Below are positions 24,858-32,842 of a stretch of DNA of 40,832 nucleotides, one piece after another. The position numbers and the translations under genes were made by a program. This DNA comes from an uncultured Bacteroides sp. Its GTDB lineage: Bacteria > Bacteroidota > Bacteroidia > Bacteroidales > Bacteroidaceae. The DNA lies in assembly GCA_905198575.1 (NCBI GenBank), contig CAJKDC010000011.1, positions 1 to 40,832 of the forward strand. The letters run 5' to 3'. Below the pieces are notes generated by a model. It saw only the letters and a list, made by a program, of their open reading frames with translations. It searched no databases and was not told the DNA's origin. How positions within the stretch are numbered: position 1 is the first letter of the stretch; each line of letters starts with the position of its first letter.

Positions 24858-25169
24858 ATGGAATATAGTTTTGATATTTTCGACAAAAGCCCTGAACGTT
24901 TGGCAACAATTCTAGCAGAAAACTGCCGTAAGCGCAGGCTCGATAAAGGCCTGAGCAGGCGTAGTCTCTCTGAAATAACGGGTATCCCGGAACCGACACT
25001 CGAGCGTTTTGAAACCAAGGGAAAGATTTCTCTCGAGGCATTTCTGAAATTGGTTATTGAATTTGGCTGGTTTGACGAAATGAGTGCCATTATGAGTAAA
25101 AGCAAGTTCACCACAGGAGAGGAACTTGAGACGATAAACAAGAACCAGGGAAGACAGAAAGGACGATGA
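24858..25169 (+). CDS. XRE-family regulator, HipB-like antitoxin
   Basis: 103 aa with one helix-turn-helix (about 15-70): LATILAENCRKRRLDKGLSRRSLSEITGIPEPTLERFETKGKISLEAFLKLV. It overlaps the hipA remnant by 4 bp (ATGA), the hipBA arrangement. With HipA destroyed it may survive as an orphan repressor of its own promoter through the two repeats immediately upstream. It is probably unrelated to the restriction operon about 1 kb downstream, although a C-protein-like role cannot be excluded. Confidence 0.85.
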   Translation: MEYSFDIFDKSPERLATILAENCRKRRLDKGLSRRSLSEITGIPEPTLERFETKGKISLEAFLKLVIEFGWFDEMSAIMSKSKFTTGEELETINKNQGRQKGR

Positions 25170-25644
25170 AAGATATTCTGAAAATCACAGTTTCATTAGA
25201 TGAGCGTACTGTCGGCACTTTGCAGATGACACCAGAAAGAGACCGGAGTGTGTTCGAGTACGACAAGATTACATAAACCTCCTTGCTCTAACCGGTTACC
25301 TTACGCAAGATCCTGTACAAGTGGAGCAGATGTTTCGCAGAATGGTTTTCAATATCATATGCGCCAACAAGGACGATCATGCCAAAAACTTCAGTTTCCT
25401 CTGCGAAAACGGCAAATGGTCGCTGGCTCCTGCATACGATATTACTTACTCTCCGGAAGGCACTAGAGGCGAACATGCAACATCTGTCAAATATTCGGGC
25501 AATCCAAGCCTTGAAGATATTGTTTCTGCAGGTACAGGTATCCGCATAAACAGAAAACGCTGTATTGAAATTATTGATGAAATTGAATCTGTATGTAACA
25601 AAGAACTTGATGCTGACAAAATAGTAAAAATTAAAGTCCGCTAG
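25166..25644 (+). pseudogene. hipA-like serine/threonine kinase remnant with large internal deletion
   Basis: Two pieces of one HipA-like toxin. The N-terminal piece (25166-25276, MKDILKITVSLDERTVGTL...VFEYDKIT) is the start of the coupling domain and stops at TAA 25274-25276. From about 25261, in another frame, follows the C-terminal kinase core: DYINLLALTGYLTQDP, FRRMVFNIICANKDDHAKNF (the N-x-D-x-H-x-x-N catalytic loop), LAPAYDITYS, and a complete C-terminus at TAG 25644. Compared with a normal HipA of 400 aa or more, about 200 central codons with the ATP-binding part are missing. The downstream piece could at most start at GTG 25321 and would not be an active kinase. Confidence 0.85.
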
Positions 25645-26122
25645 AAAAACGGATATGGTTTCCTGCCGTTATCGGCAAAGTACTTGCATCTTTAATATCA
25701 GAATGTACGGTTAACTTACTGACAGTTCTTTAATATTGAGTACATTTCAGTTATAGAACTTCGAAACGAAACAAAGATGAAGAAAAGTAAAAAGTTGTAC
25801 TATTTGATAGCATAAATCCGTAAAACTTAGGTATTTTCACGTATCTATCGGCTCTAACAAATATACAAAAAATATGGATATTACTTACGAAAAAAGCAAT
25901 AAGATATAACTCCTTTTATGTGTCGGATAATATGATAATTTGGTATAGTTGTTACCAGTATTATATATGCAATAAGGACATTTTAGACGGCATAACATTC
26001 TAAATAATAAGGAATTCTATATTATTTCTGTAATTATTTGCCAACTATAATCTCTGTTTGAGCTAAAATTAGTATTTTTGTAAATTGGATTTGGTAGAAA
26101 CTGTTTCTGAAAAACAACACCA
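25645..26122 (+). other. AT-rich intergenic stretch before the restriction operon
   Basis: The 478 bp contain no convincing gene. At 25741-25748 a -7-like TACATTTC precedes a tiny frame, 25777-25815, encoding 12 residues (MKKSKKLYYLIA), which could be a leader peptide or the head of a deleted gene. A full -7 match, TATTTTTG at 26073-26080, lies 42 bp before the ATG of the Vsr-methyltransferase gene and is its best promoter candidate; the nearest TTTG (26057) is too close to be a standard -33. Confidence 0.45.
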
Positions 26123-27862
26123 ATGGACCGACTGACAAAAGAGCAACGCTATAAGAATATGGCTGCAAATAAGGGTAAAGGTACCAAACTAGAACTTTTC
26201 TTTGGTAAATTACTCTGGAATGCAGGAGTAAGATATCGCAAAAATGACATATCCGTATTTGGCAAACCGGATTTTGTAATTAAAGGTCATAAAATTGCAA
26301 TATTTTGCGATGGTGAGTTTTGGCATGGAAGAAATTGGAAGATAAGGAAGAATGACCATAAAAGTAATTGTGAATTTTGGTACTCTAAAATCGAACGAAA
26401 TATCGAGCGAGATAAAGAAGTTAATACAGAATTACAGAAACAAGGCTGGAAAGTATTCCGATTCTGGGAAACAGACATAACCAAAGAACCGGATAAATGC
26501 TTAAATAGAATTTTGAACTATATGAATACAGATACTAAAACTTCCGAAAAAATAGCTATAACAAAAATGTGTGGCGGTAATAAAGTTGTTATGCAAATAT
26601 ATGGTCCACATTCTTTGAATGAAGATGGAAGTGTTATGGCATTTGATGAACAAATGGCAATAGTTTCTCATTATCTGCATAATCAAGGATACAAATTTGC
26701 CAAACCGTATGAAGCTAAAGCCGAAGGGTTGATAGAAGATATATACAATGTACATAACAAGCCGGTTGGAGAAAAATGTCTTTCTGATGTTTGTGTACAA
26801 TATTCTCTATTCTCTGATTTGTTTTCTGTTCCATTCTTACCTATAGACAATCCTAAATTTACATTCATAGATTTGTTTGCAGGAATCGGTGGATTCAGAA
26901 TGGCAATGCAAAATCTCGGAGGAAAATGTGTATTTTCCTCCGAGTGGGATACACAGGCTCAAAAAACATATTTGTTGAATTACGGAGAAGTTCCTTTTGG
27001 AGATATTACTAAAGAAACAACTAAGTCATTTATTCCGAATGATTTCGATATTTTATGTGCTGGATTTCCTTGTCAAGCGTTTTCATTAGCAGGAAAAAGG
27101 CTTGGATTTGAGGAAACCAGAGGAACATTGTTTTTCGATGTAGCGGAAATAATACGCCGAAAACGTCCAAAAGCATTCTTTTTGGAAAATGTCAAAGGTT
27201 TGCTCATTCATGACAAGGGAAAAACCATTCAAACGATATTAAAAGTATTAAGAGAGGATTTAGATTATTATGTTCCAGAACCTCAAATTGTAAACGCAAT
27301 GAATTTTGGTGTTCCACAACATCGTGAGAGGGTGTATATTGTAGGATTTAGGAAAGATCAAAATGTCAGTGAATTTACATATCCTGCATCAACCGATACA
27401 ACCAAAACATTTGCTGATATAAAAGAAGAAAATACAGTTTCAGCCAAATACTATTTATCCACCCAATATATAAAAACCCTTGTGGCCCATAAAGAAAGAC
27501 ATGCAGCAAAAGGCAATGGTTTCGGGTATGAAATAATACCCGATGACGGAGTTGCAAACGCTATTGTAGTAGGAGGAATGGGACGAGAACGCAATCTTGT
27601 AATTGATAATCGTCTTGAAGATTTCACACCTGTTACTAATATCAAAGGTGAAATAAATCGAGAAGGTTTGCGTAGAATGACCCCACGAGAATGGGCACGT
27701 TTGCAGGGTTTTCCAGATAATTTTATAATCGGAGTGGCAGATGCCTCCGCTTACAAGCAGTTTGGAAATTCTGTAGCAGTACCTGCTATTCAAGCAACTG
27801 CACAGGAAATAATAAAAAGAATAAATCTCTCAAAACCTAAAAAATATGGGAATACTGAGTAA
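26123..27862 (+). CDS. fused Vsr endonuclease / C5-cytosine DNA methyltransferase
   Basis: 579 aa with two complete catalytic modules. Residues about 1-135 are a very-short-patch repair nuclease: LTKEQRYKNMAANKGKGTKLE, RYRKNDISVFGKPDFVI, IAIFCDGEFWHGRNW, FWYSKIERNIERD, GWKVFRFWE. Vsr nicks T:G mismatches that arise when 5-methylcytosine deaminates. After a linker (about 150-240) comes the methyltransferase: motif I FIDLFAGIGGFRMAM (about 247), motif IV with catalytic Cys317 in GFPCQAFSLAGKR, ENVKGL, QHRERVYIVGF, a target-recognition region, RRMTPREWARLQGFPD and FGNSVAVPAIQ. Vsr is usually a separate gene, so the fusion is unusual. With the HpaII-like nuclease encoded downstream, the likely target is CCGG, by inference. 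It overlaps the next gene by 17 bp. Confidence 0.93.
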   Translation: MDRLTKEQRYKNMAANKGKGTKLELFFGKLLWNAGVRYRKNDISVFGKPDFVIKGHKIAIFCDGEFWHGRNWKIRKNDHKSNCEFWYSKIERNIERDKEVNTELQKQGWKVFRFWETDITKEPDKCLNRILNYMNTDTKTSEKIAITKMCGGNKVVMQIYGPHSLNEDGSVMAFDEQMAIVSHYLHNQGYKFAKPYEAKAEGLIEDIYNVHNKPVGEKCLSDVCVQYSLFSDLFSVPFLPIDNPKFTFIDLFAGIGGFRMAMQNLGGKCVFSSEWDTQAQKTYLLNYGEVPFGDITKETTKSFIPNDFDILCAGFPCQAFSLAGKRLGFEETRGTLFFDVAEIIRRKRPKAFFLENVKGLLIHDKGKTIQTILKVLREDLDYYVPEPQIVNAMNFGVPQHRERVYIVGFRKDQNVSEFTYPASTDTTKTFADIKEENTVSAKYYLSTQYIKTLVAHKERHAAKGNGFGYEIIPDDGVANAIVVGGMGRERNLVIDNRLEDFTPVTNIKGEINREGLRRMTPREWARLQGFPDNFIIGVADASAYKQFGNSVAVPAIQATAQEIIKRINLSKPKKYGNTE

Positions 27863-28484
27863 ATTGAAGTTGATCAACAAAGGAAGTAAAACTGAAAGAA
27901 TCTTTGAAAGTTTATTTCCGGATAAAACTTTTTTGGATGTTGAGTATACCCATCCTTCCGAATATGTCACAAAGTATTGGGAGGCGTATCAAAACACCGG
28001 TATCGACAACAATTCTCTAAATGGGAAAATATTTGAATTGATAATAAGCACCTTGTTCATACGCGAAAATTTGTTACCAATGTATTTACAAGCAAAAGTT
28101 GCTTTTATTCCTAATGTAGAATATGATTTGATTTTATATAACAAAGAGCAGGGACCTATAAGCATTTCTTTGAAAACAAGTTTGAGGGAACGAAAGAAAC
28201 AAGCCGATCTGGAAGCAATAGCTTTAAAGTATGTCCATCGGAAATCTCAATGCTTTCTCGTTTCTTTGGAATCACAAGAAGTTACGAGTGCAAAAAACGA
28301 TTTGCAAAACGGATATATGCTCGGATTGGATAATGTGATTTTAGCTAATGCAAACGAATTCGATATTTTTATCGAGGATTTAAAGAAAAAAACATATACT
28401 GAATCGGGAAATGTAGAAATAATAGAAAGTAACCAGATAGTGACATCTACTTTGATAAATGAATATGGCATTAACAGGAAATAA
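27846..28484 (+). CDS. PD-(D/E)XK-like nuclease candidate within the RM operon
   Basis: 212 aa, no family recognised. The pattern NGKIFELIIST (Glu in the first helix), VEYDLILYNK (Asp) and ISISLKTSLRERKK (S-x-K) is what a PD-(D/E)XK nuclease core looks like, spaced over about 70 residues. It is sandwiched between the methyltransferase and HpaII genes with overlaps of 17 and 20 bp, so it is part of the same translated unit. It could be a second restriction or nicking subunit, a methyl-specific nuclease or an accessory DNA-binding protein. Confidence 0.6.
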   Translation: MGILSKLKLINKGSKTERIFESLFPDKTFLDVEYTHPSEYVTKYWEAYQNTGIDNNSLNGKIFELIISTLFIRENLLPMYLQAKVAFIPNVEYDLILYNKEQGPISISLKTSLRERKKQADLEAIALKYVHRKSQCFLVSLESQEVTSAKNDLQNGYMLGLDNVILANANEFDIFIEDLKKKTYTESGNVEIIESNQIVTSTLINEYGINRK

Positions 28485-29553
28485 AGGAGAATGGAGTGAA
28501 ATATACACTTTACTTAAATTATTAGGCGAAGGTAAGGTTTATGCCGGAGACCAAAATTTAAACAGAATCCAGGACTTGTTCTATCCTATCATCATGATTC
28601 TTCGCCAAGAAAAAAAGGGTGATTTCAACTACAAGATGCACGAGCAAGATGTTGTTATCCAGACTCCAGAGGGGGAAGAATTGTTGCGTATATCTGCATC
28701 AGTATTCTTAACAGAAGCTGAAAATCTGTTAAAAGCCATCAATGAAAACGATGGAGCTTTTTCCATTCCTCAAACCGAAGCTTTCATGAATAACATTTAT
28801 TGTCATTCTTTGAAAGCAAAATCTGTTGATAAAACAGACATACGAATCATTTTGCACGACCACAGGACCAAAATAAACTCTGAAATGGGATTCAGTATAA
28901 AATCTCAACTCGGAGGTGATTCGACTTTGTTAAATGCAAGTAAAGCTACGAATTTTAATTTTAAGATTCATGGAACAGCCCTCTCTGATGAAGACATTGT
29001 CTATATTAATTCATTGAATCCCAAACGAAACAAAGTTATAGATAGAGTAAATGCCATTAAACGAAAAGGGTGCAAATTAGTTTTTGATAAGGTTGACAAT
29101 CAGATATTTCGAAATAATCTTATTATGCTTGATGGTGACTTACCGAATATAATCGCTAACTTACTTTTAGAACAGTTGAACAGCGGTATCTCTACATTGA
29201 AAGAATTGACAGAACAAATTACAAAAACTAATCCTTTAGGGTATGATATAGAACAGGCATCACCTTTTTATGCCTATAAAATCAAACATCTTTTAACTTC
29301 AGCAGCATTAGGTATGATGCCGGCCACCGCTTGGAACGGAAAGTTTGATGCTAATGGGGGATATTTGGTTGTAAAGAAAGATGGAGAAATCCTTTGCTAT
29401 CATTTCTATGACCGTAACAGATTTGAAGACTTTCTTTTTTCTAATGCGTATTTAGAACGGTCAAGCACTTCTCGCCATGAATATGCTTCGATAGTCAAAG
29501 AAAACGATGGAACCCTATCATTCAAACTCAATTTTCAGGTAAGATTACGTTAA
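28465..29553 (+). CDS. HpaII-family type II restriction endonuclease
   Basis: Restriction enzyme related to R.HpaII, which cuts CCGG. 362 aa from the second ATG (28465), because MALTGNKGEWSE is the conserved start of the family. Near-invariant elements seen are GNKGEWSEIYTLLKLLGEGKVYAG, and the core TDIRIILHDHRTKINSEMGFSIKSQLGG with a D...S-x-K nuclease pattern, then TNFNFKI and a C-terminal domain ending NFQVRLR. It overlaps the preceding gene by 20 bp and ends 13 bp before a terminator hairpin. Self-protection requires the upstream methyltransferase to recognise the same site. Confidence 0.88.
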   Translation: MALTGNKGEWSEIYTLLKLLGEGKVYAGDQNLNRIQDLFYPIIMILRQEKKGDFNYKMHEQDVVIQTPEGEELLRISASVFLTEAENLLKAINENDGAFSIPQTEAFMNNIYCHSLKAKSVDKTDIRIILHDHRTKINSEMGFSIKSQLGGDSTLLNASKATNFNFKIHGTALSDEDIVYINSLNPKRNKVIDRVNAIKRKGCKLVFDKVDNQIFRNNLIMLDGDLPNIIANLLLEQLNSGISTLKELTEQITKTNPLGYDIEQASPFYAYKIKHLLTSAALGMMPATAWNGKFDANGGYLVVKKDGEILCYHFYDRNRFEDFLFSNAYLERSSTSRHEYASIVKENDGTLSFKLNFQVRLR

Positions 29554-29566
29554 GAATCAAAAATAG

Positions 29567-29616
29567 AAAGAGGTCTGCCTCCACTTTTTCACAAAAGCAG
29601 AGGACAGCCTCTTTTC
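29567..29616. terminator. bidirectional terminator, family copy 2
   Basis: The arms AAAGAGG (29567-29573) and CCTCTTT (29608-29614) plus an inner imperfect stem close over CTTTTTCACAAAAG. It separates the convergent HpaII and MlrC genes. It shares AAAGAGGTCTGCCTCC with copy 1 and the core CACTTTTTCACAAAAG with copy 3. Confidence 0.75.
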
Positions 29617-29639
29617 TACATGTTATACTTCGCTATGAT

Positions 29640-31190
29640 TTATCTGCCATACAAATGATGCGCAGACGGAATGAAAATCACATTCAGTTCCGGATCGGGC
29701 ATGTCCGGATCCAGCGGATACATCGGACGCACGATATTCTTATACGGAAGCTTAGAGAAATCCTGGTCTACACCACCGCGGGTCAAAGCCATCACCCAGT
29801 CGGCCTTGATGCTGTACCAGCGATTTACCAGATAACCCTGTTTTACCATGATGATATCCATCTGTTTCGGGTCGATGCCGGAGCCTTCCAAGTCGGGTGT
29901 AGGCGATGAGGTACCTACTACCACATAAATGCTTCCTGTCTTGACGATGGCAATGTTCCGCTTATAGAAACTCTTGTCGTCATTCTGTTCCGGACTTACG
30001 TACACGACTGTACCCGACAGTTTCACCGGACCTTCGTATGAATTGTCGGTCATGGCACCTACGTAACCTTCTACCTGTCCGCCGACACCCACCTTACGGG
30101 CCGATTTCACCAGTTCGTCACCCGGAATAGAGCAATACAGCAGGCTCTTGCCGTTAGGCGACTGGAATTCGGGGCGTTTCAGCACCCGTGCCAGTGTCCA
30201 GGTTACTTCGCCGGAACCACCGCCGCCGGGGTTATCGCCCATATCGCTGATTAAGAACGGTTTCTTCTTGCTGGCAATTGCCAGGTCCAGACACTTGTCG
30301 AGCTCATAGCCCGGAGCCTCCAGAGAGAACTGCTTGCGCACGTCCCAGAACTTCTGGGCCAGCTTCTTGGCACCACTTTCCACCTGTTCCTTGTCGTCGC
30401 CATACACCATCACGACACCCTGGTTGCGGCGGTTGTCACCCCACACGTAACCAATCCAGATTCCGGCATCAATCACGCCCGGCATAGCTTCCACTTCGGG
30501 AATCATGGCATAAAGCGATTTGGCAGGTTCTACACGGGTACTGGTCCATTCGCCCGAAAGCAGTACCGGTACGGCAACCCAAGCCTTATAAGCCGGACGG
30601 CCCTTGCCGGATTCCAGTCTTTCCAGCAGATTGACCACACCGCGGCGATGCGACTCGCGGGAATCATCGTGAGGAGCCTTGCGGTAAGTCGTAATCAAGT
30701 CGGAATTGAGAGCTACCAGCCACGAAGCGTTTCCGTGCAGGTCCATGGTCGTGGTGACCAGCACATCGTTACCGATGAGGCTGCGCACTTTTTCCATGAA
30801 CTCACCTTCCGGGTCGGCCACTCCTTCCACGCTGCAGGCACCGTGGTTGTAGAACCAGAATGCATCGTAAGGCATATTTGCTTTGATGATTTCAAGCGAT
30901 TTTTCTACAAAGGCGTCGTATGACTCTTTGGTAACCGGACCTCTGCCGCCTCCACGGCCCATCAAGGCAGGAAGCCACGTTGCAGCCTGTCCCATCACCG
31001 AGTCCGGACTCAAATAATCGGGCATCCGTACGGGCATGCCCACCAGCGGCTGTCTGTTGGGCATAAACACACTGTTCTCTATCTGGATACCTGCTATCCC
31101 GATACGGGGTTTCTTCTTTTGTGCAAAAGCTTCACCGGCAAAAGAGATAGCCATGACAAACAGGCCGATTAATAGAAATGTTTTTTTCAT
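29640..31190 (-). CDS. MlrC/M81-family metallopeptidase-like protein, exported
   Basis: Belongs to the MlrC family, named for microcystin-degradation protein C; characterised members are metal-dependent hydrolases, but most relatives have unknown substrates. 516 aa from ATG 31190, with signal peptide MKKTFLLIGLFVMAISFAGEAFAQ. Family motifs: RIGIAGIQIENSVF, WFYNHGACSVE, TTTMDLHGNAS (metal-binding Asp/His), RKAPHDDSRESHRRG and SDMGDNPGGGGSGEVTW. It lies downstream of a SusC/SusD pair on the same strand but after a terminator-like hairpin. A peptide- or amide-containing substrate is a guess from the family. Confidence 0.87.
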   Translation of the reverse strand: MKKTFLLIGLFVMAISFAGEAFAQKKKPRIGIAGIQIENSVFMPNRQPLVGMPVRMPDYLSPDSVMGQAATWLPALMGRGGGRGPVTKESYDAFVEKSLEIIKANMPYDAFWFYNHGACSVEGVADPEGEFMEKVRSLIGNDVLVTTTMDLHGNASWLVALNSDLITTYRKAPHDDSRESHRRGVVNLLERLESGKGRPAYKAWVAVPVLLSGEWTSTRVEPAKSLYAMIPEVEAMPGVIDAGIWIGYVWGDNRRNQGVVMVYGDDKEQVESGAKKLAQKFWDVRKQFSLEAPGYELDKCLDLAIASKKKPFLISDMGDNPGGGGSGEVTWTLARVLKRPEFQSPNGKSLLYCSIPGDELVKSARKVGVGGQVEGYVGAMTDNSYEGPVKLSGTVVYVSPEQNDDKSFYKRNIAIVKTGSIYVVVGTSSPTPDLEGSGIDPKQMDIIMVKQGYLVNRWYSIKADWVMALTRGGVDQDFSKLPYKNIVRPMYPLDPDMPDPELNVIFIPSAHHLYGR

Positions 31191-31240
31191 ACGTATTATG
31201 ATTAGATAAAACAAAAAATTTTAAGGTCACATCTTGTCAT

Positions 31241-31269
31241 AAAAGCAGACCCGCCCCCGGCGAGTCTGC
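31241..31269 (-). terminator. terminator after susD
   Basis: On the minus strand GCAGACTCGCC and GGCGGGTCTGC form an 11-position stem with one mismatch (31269-31245), followed by TTTT (31244-31241). It stands between the SusD stop and the MlrC start, so MlrC is probably expressed separately or only by readthrough. Confidence 0.75.
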
Positions 31270-31287
31270 ACTTTAAAAAGTATCGTA

Positions 31288-32829
31288 TCAGTTTGTGATA
31301 CCACCGTTGCTGATATCGATTTCAATCTGAGGAATAGGCAGTTTCTCTGCACCTTTCTTGAAACCTTCGTCACGTCCAAACTGACTCTTGAATCCCGGAT
31401 AGAATACTTTTTCGCCCCATCCTACACGTACCACGTCGAAGAAGCGGAAACCTTCCATACCGAATTCCAGATGACGTTCCTGCATGATGGCTTCGAATAC
31501 ACTCAGGTTAGCATCACCGGTAAGATTCGGATAGCCGGCCAGATCAGCACGTTCACGAATCAGGTTCAGATACTTGATGGCATTCGCCTCATCGTTTGTT
31601 TTGCTGCAGGCTTCTGCATAGTTCAGGTAAACTTCGGCCAGACGAATCAGACGGAGGTTAGTAGGTTGGTTATTACCATAATTTTCTTCACGCTGTCCCG
31701 GTGCCAGATACATCTTGCGGTTATACCAGCCGGTTCTGTCGTCGGTAATTTCGGGTACTTCCCTGTCACCGTATACCGCACCCGGATGTGCAGCCAGCTC
31801 GATGTCAATAGCTTCCTGACGAGAAAGCAGTGTCACGTTCTTACGTTTGGTATCGCCAACTGCATCGTAAGCATCGGCCAAAGCCTGGGTAGGCTGTGCA
31901 CAACCGAAACCGTTGGTCATATTTCTAGGCATAGACATCAGCACGTGGCGGTTACCGTTGTTGGTCGTATATCCGCTCAAATTGGTAGAAGTGTACATAC
32001 AAACTTCCAGTATAGATTCCTGGCAATGTTCGCCTTCCAGTGAGAACATATATTTATAATCATTCTCCAAGTCATATTCACCCGGAATCAGCGGCAGGAT
32101 GTTTTCCTTGAACACCCGTTTCACTTCTTCGTACTTTTCTTCGTACAGGTAAACGCGGGTTTGCATTGCATAAGCAGCTCCCTTCGTAATTCTACCGGCA
32201 TACTGAGCCAGATAGTCGGGCACTTCACTCTTCAAAGGAAGAACGGCTGCAGCCTCGTTCAAGTCTTTTTCGATGGTAGCGTAAATGGTTTCCAGACTTG
32301 CACGTTCCAGTCTTTCATGGTCGAGTTCCAACACATCGGTATAACAGGGAACTTCACCAAAAATCTTCACCAGTTCGAAGTAGGTATAGGCACGGATAAA
32401 CTTCGCTTCACCTACCATCTGCTCCTTGTTGTATTTCGAGAAGATTTCGTCGCTGGTCTGTTCCATATCGCGGATAAACAAGTTGGCCTTGTTGATGCAC
32501 TGATAAGACTGCTTGTATTTATTCAAGATTTCGTTATGGTCGGCCGGATACTGGAAGTTTTCCATCAACTGGAAAGTAGAAGCATCGTTGGCAGAACCAC
32601 TGTAGGTAGCATCTTCCGACAACACGTCGCCAAAACACTGCATAGACCACGTATAGAAGAAGCTCTTCACATCAGAATATACAGCGGCCAGACGCAAGAA
32701 AGCCATTCGTTCATCTGCAACCTCGCCTGCTTCCGGACTGCCTTGAGGTTCCATATCCAAATCTACACAACTGCCAAATCCCAGCATGGCAGCAAATGCA
32801 ACACCTAATATATATTTATTCTTTAACAT
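31288..32829 (-). CDS. SusD/RagB-family outer-membrane lipoprotein
   Basis: Surface lipoprotein that binds substrate over the SusC channel. 513 aa from ATG 32829 (MLKNKYIL), with lipobox GFGSC (Cys21). Typical features: N-terminal LDMEPQGSP, helical TPR-like half (AKFIRAYTYFELVKIFGEVP), RLIRLAEVYLNYAEAC and LNLIRERADL near the C-terminus, and the family end LPIPQIEIDISNGGITN. It starts 13 bp after the SusC stop, so the two are co-transcribed. No glycosidase neighbour indicates the substrate. Confidence 0.95.
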   Translation of the reverse strand: MLKNKYILGVAFAAMLGFGSCVDLDMEPQGSPEAGEVADERMAFLRLAAVYSDVKSFFYTWSMQCFGDVLSEDATYSGSANDASTFQLMENFQYPADHNEILNKYKQSYQCINKANLFIRDMEQTSDEIFSKYNKEQMVGEAKFIRAYTYFELVKIFGEVPCYTDVLELDHERLERASLETIYATIEKDLNEAAAVLPLKSEVPDYLAQYAGRITKGAAYAMQTRVYLYEEKYEEVKRVFKENILPLIPGEYDLENDYKYMFSLEGEHCQESILEVCMYTSTNLSGYTTNNGNRHVLMSMPRNMTNGFGCAQPTQALADAYDAVGDTKRKNVTLLSRQEAIDIELAAHPGAVYGDREVPEITDDRTGWYNRKMYLAPGQREENYGNNQPTNLRLIRLAEVYLNYAEACSKTNDEANAIKYLNLIRERADLAGYPNLTGDANLSVFEAIMQERHLEFGMEGFRFFDVVRVGWGEKVFYPGFKSQFGRDEGFKKGAEKLPIPQIEIDISNGGITN

Positions 32830-32842
32830 AACCATCTATCAA

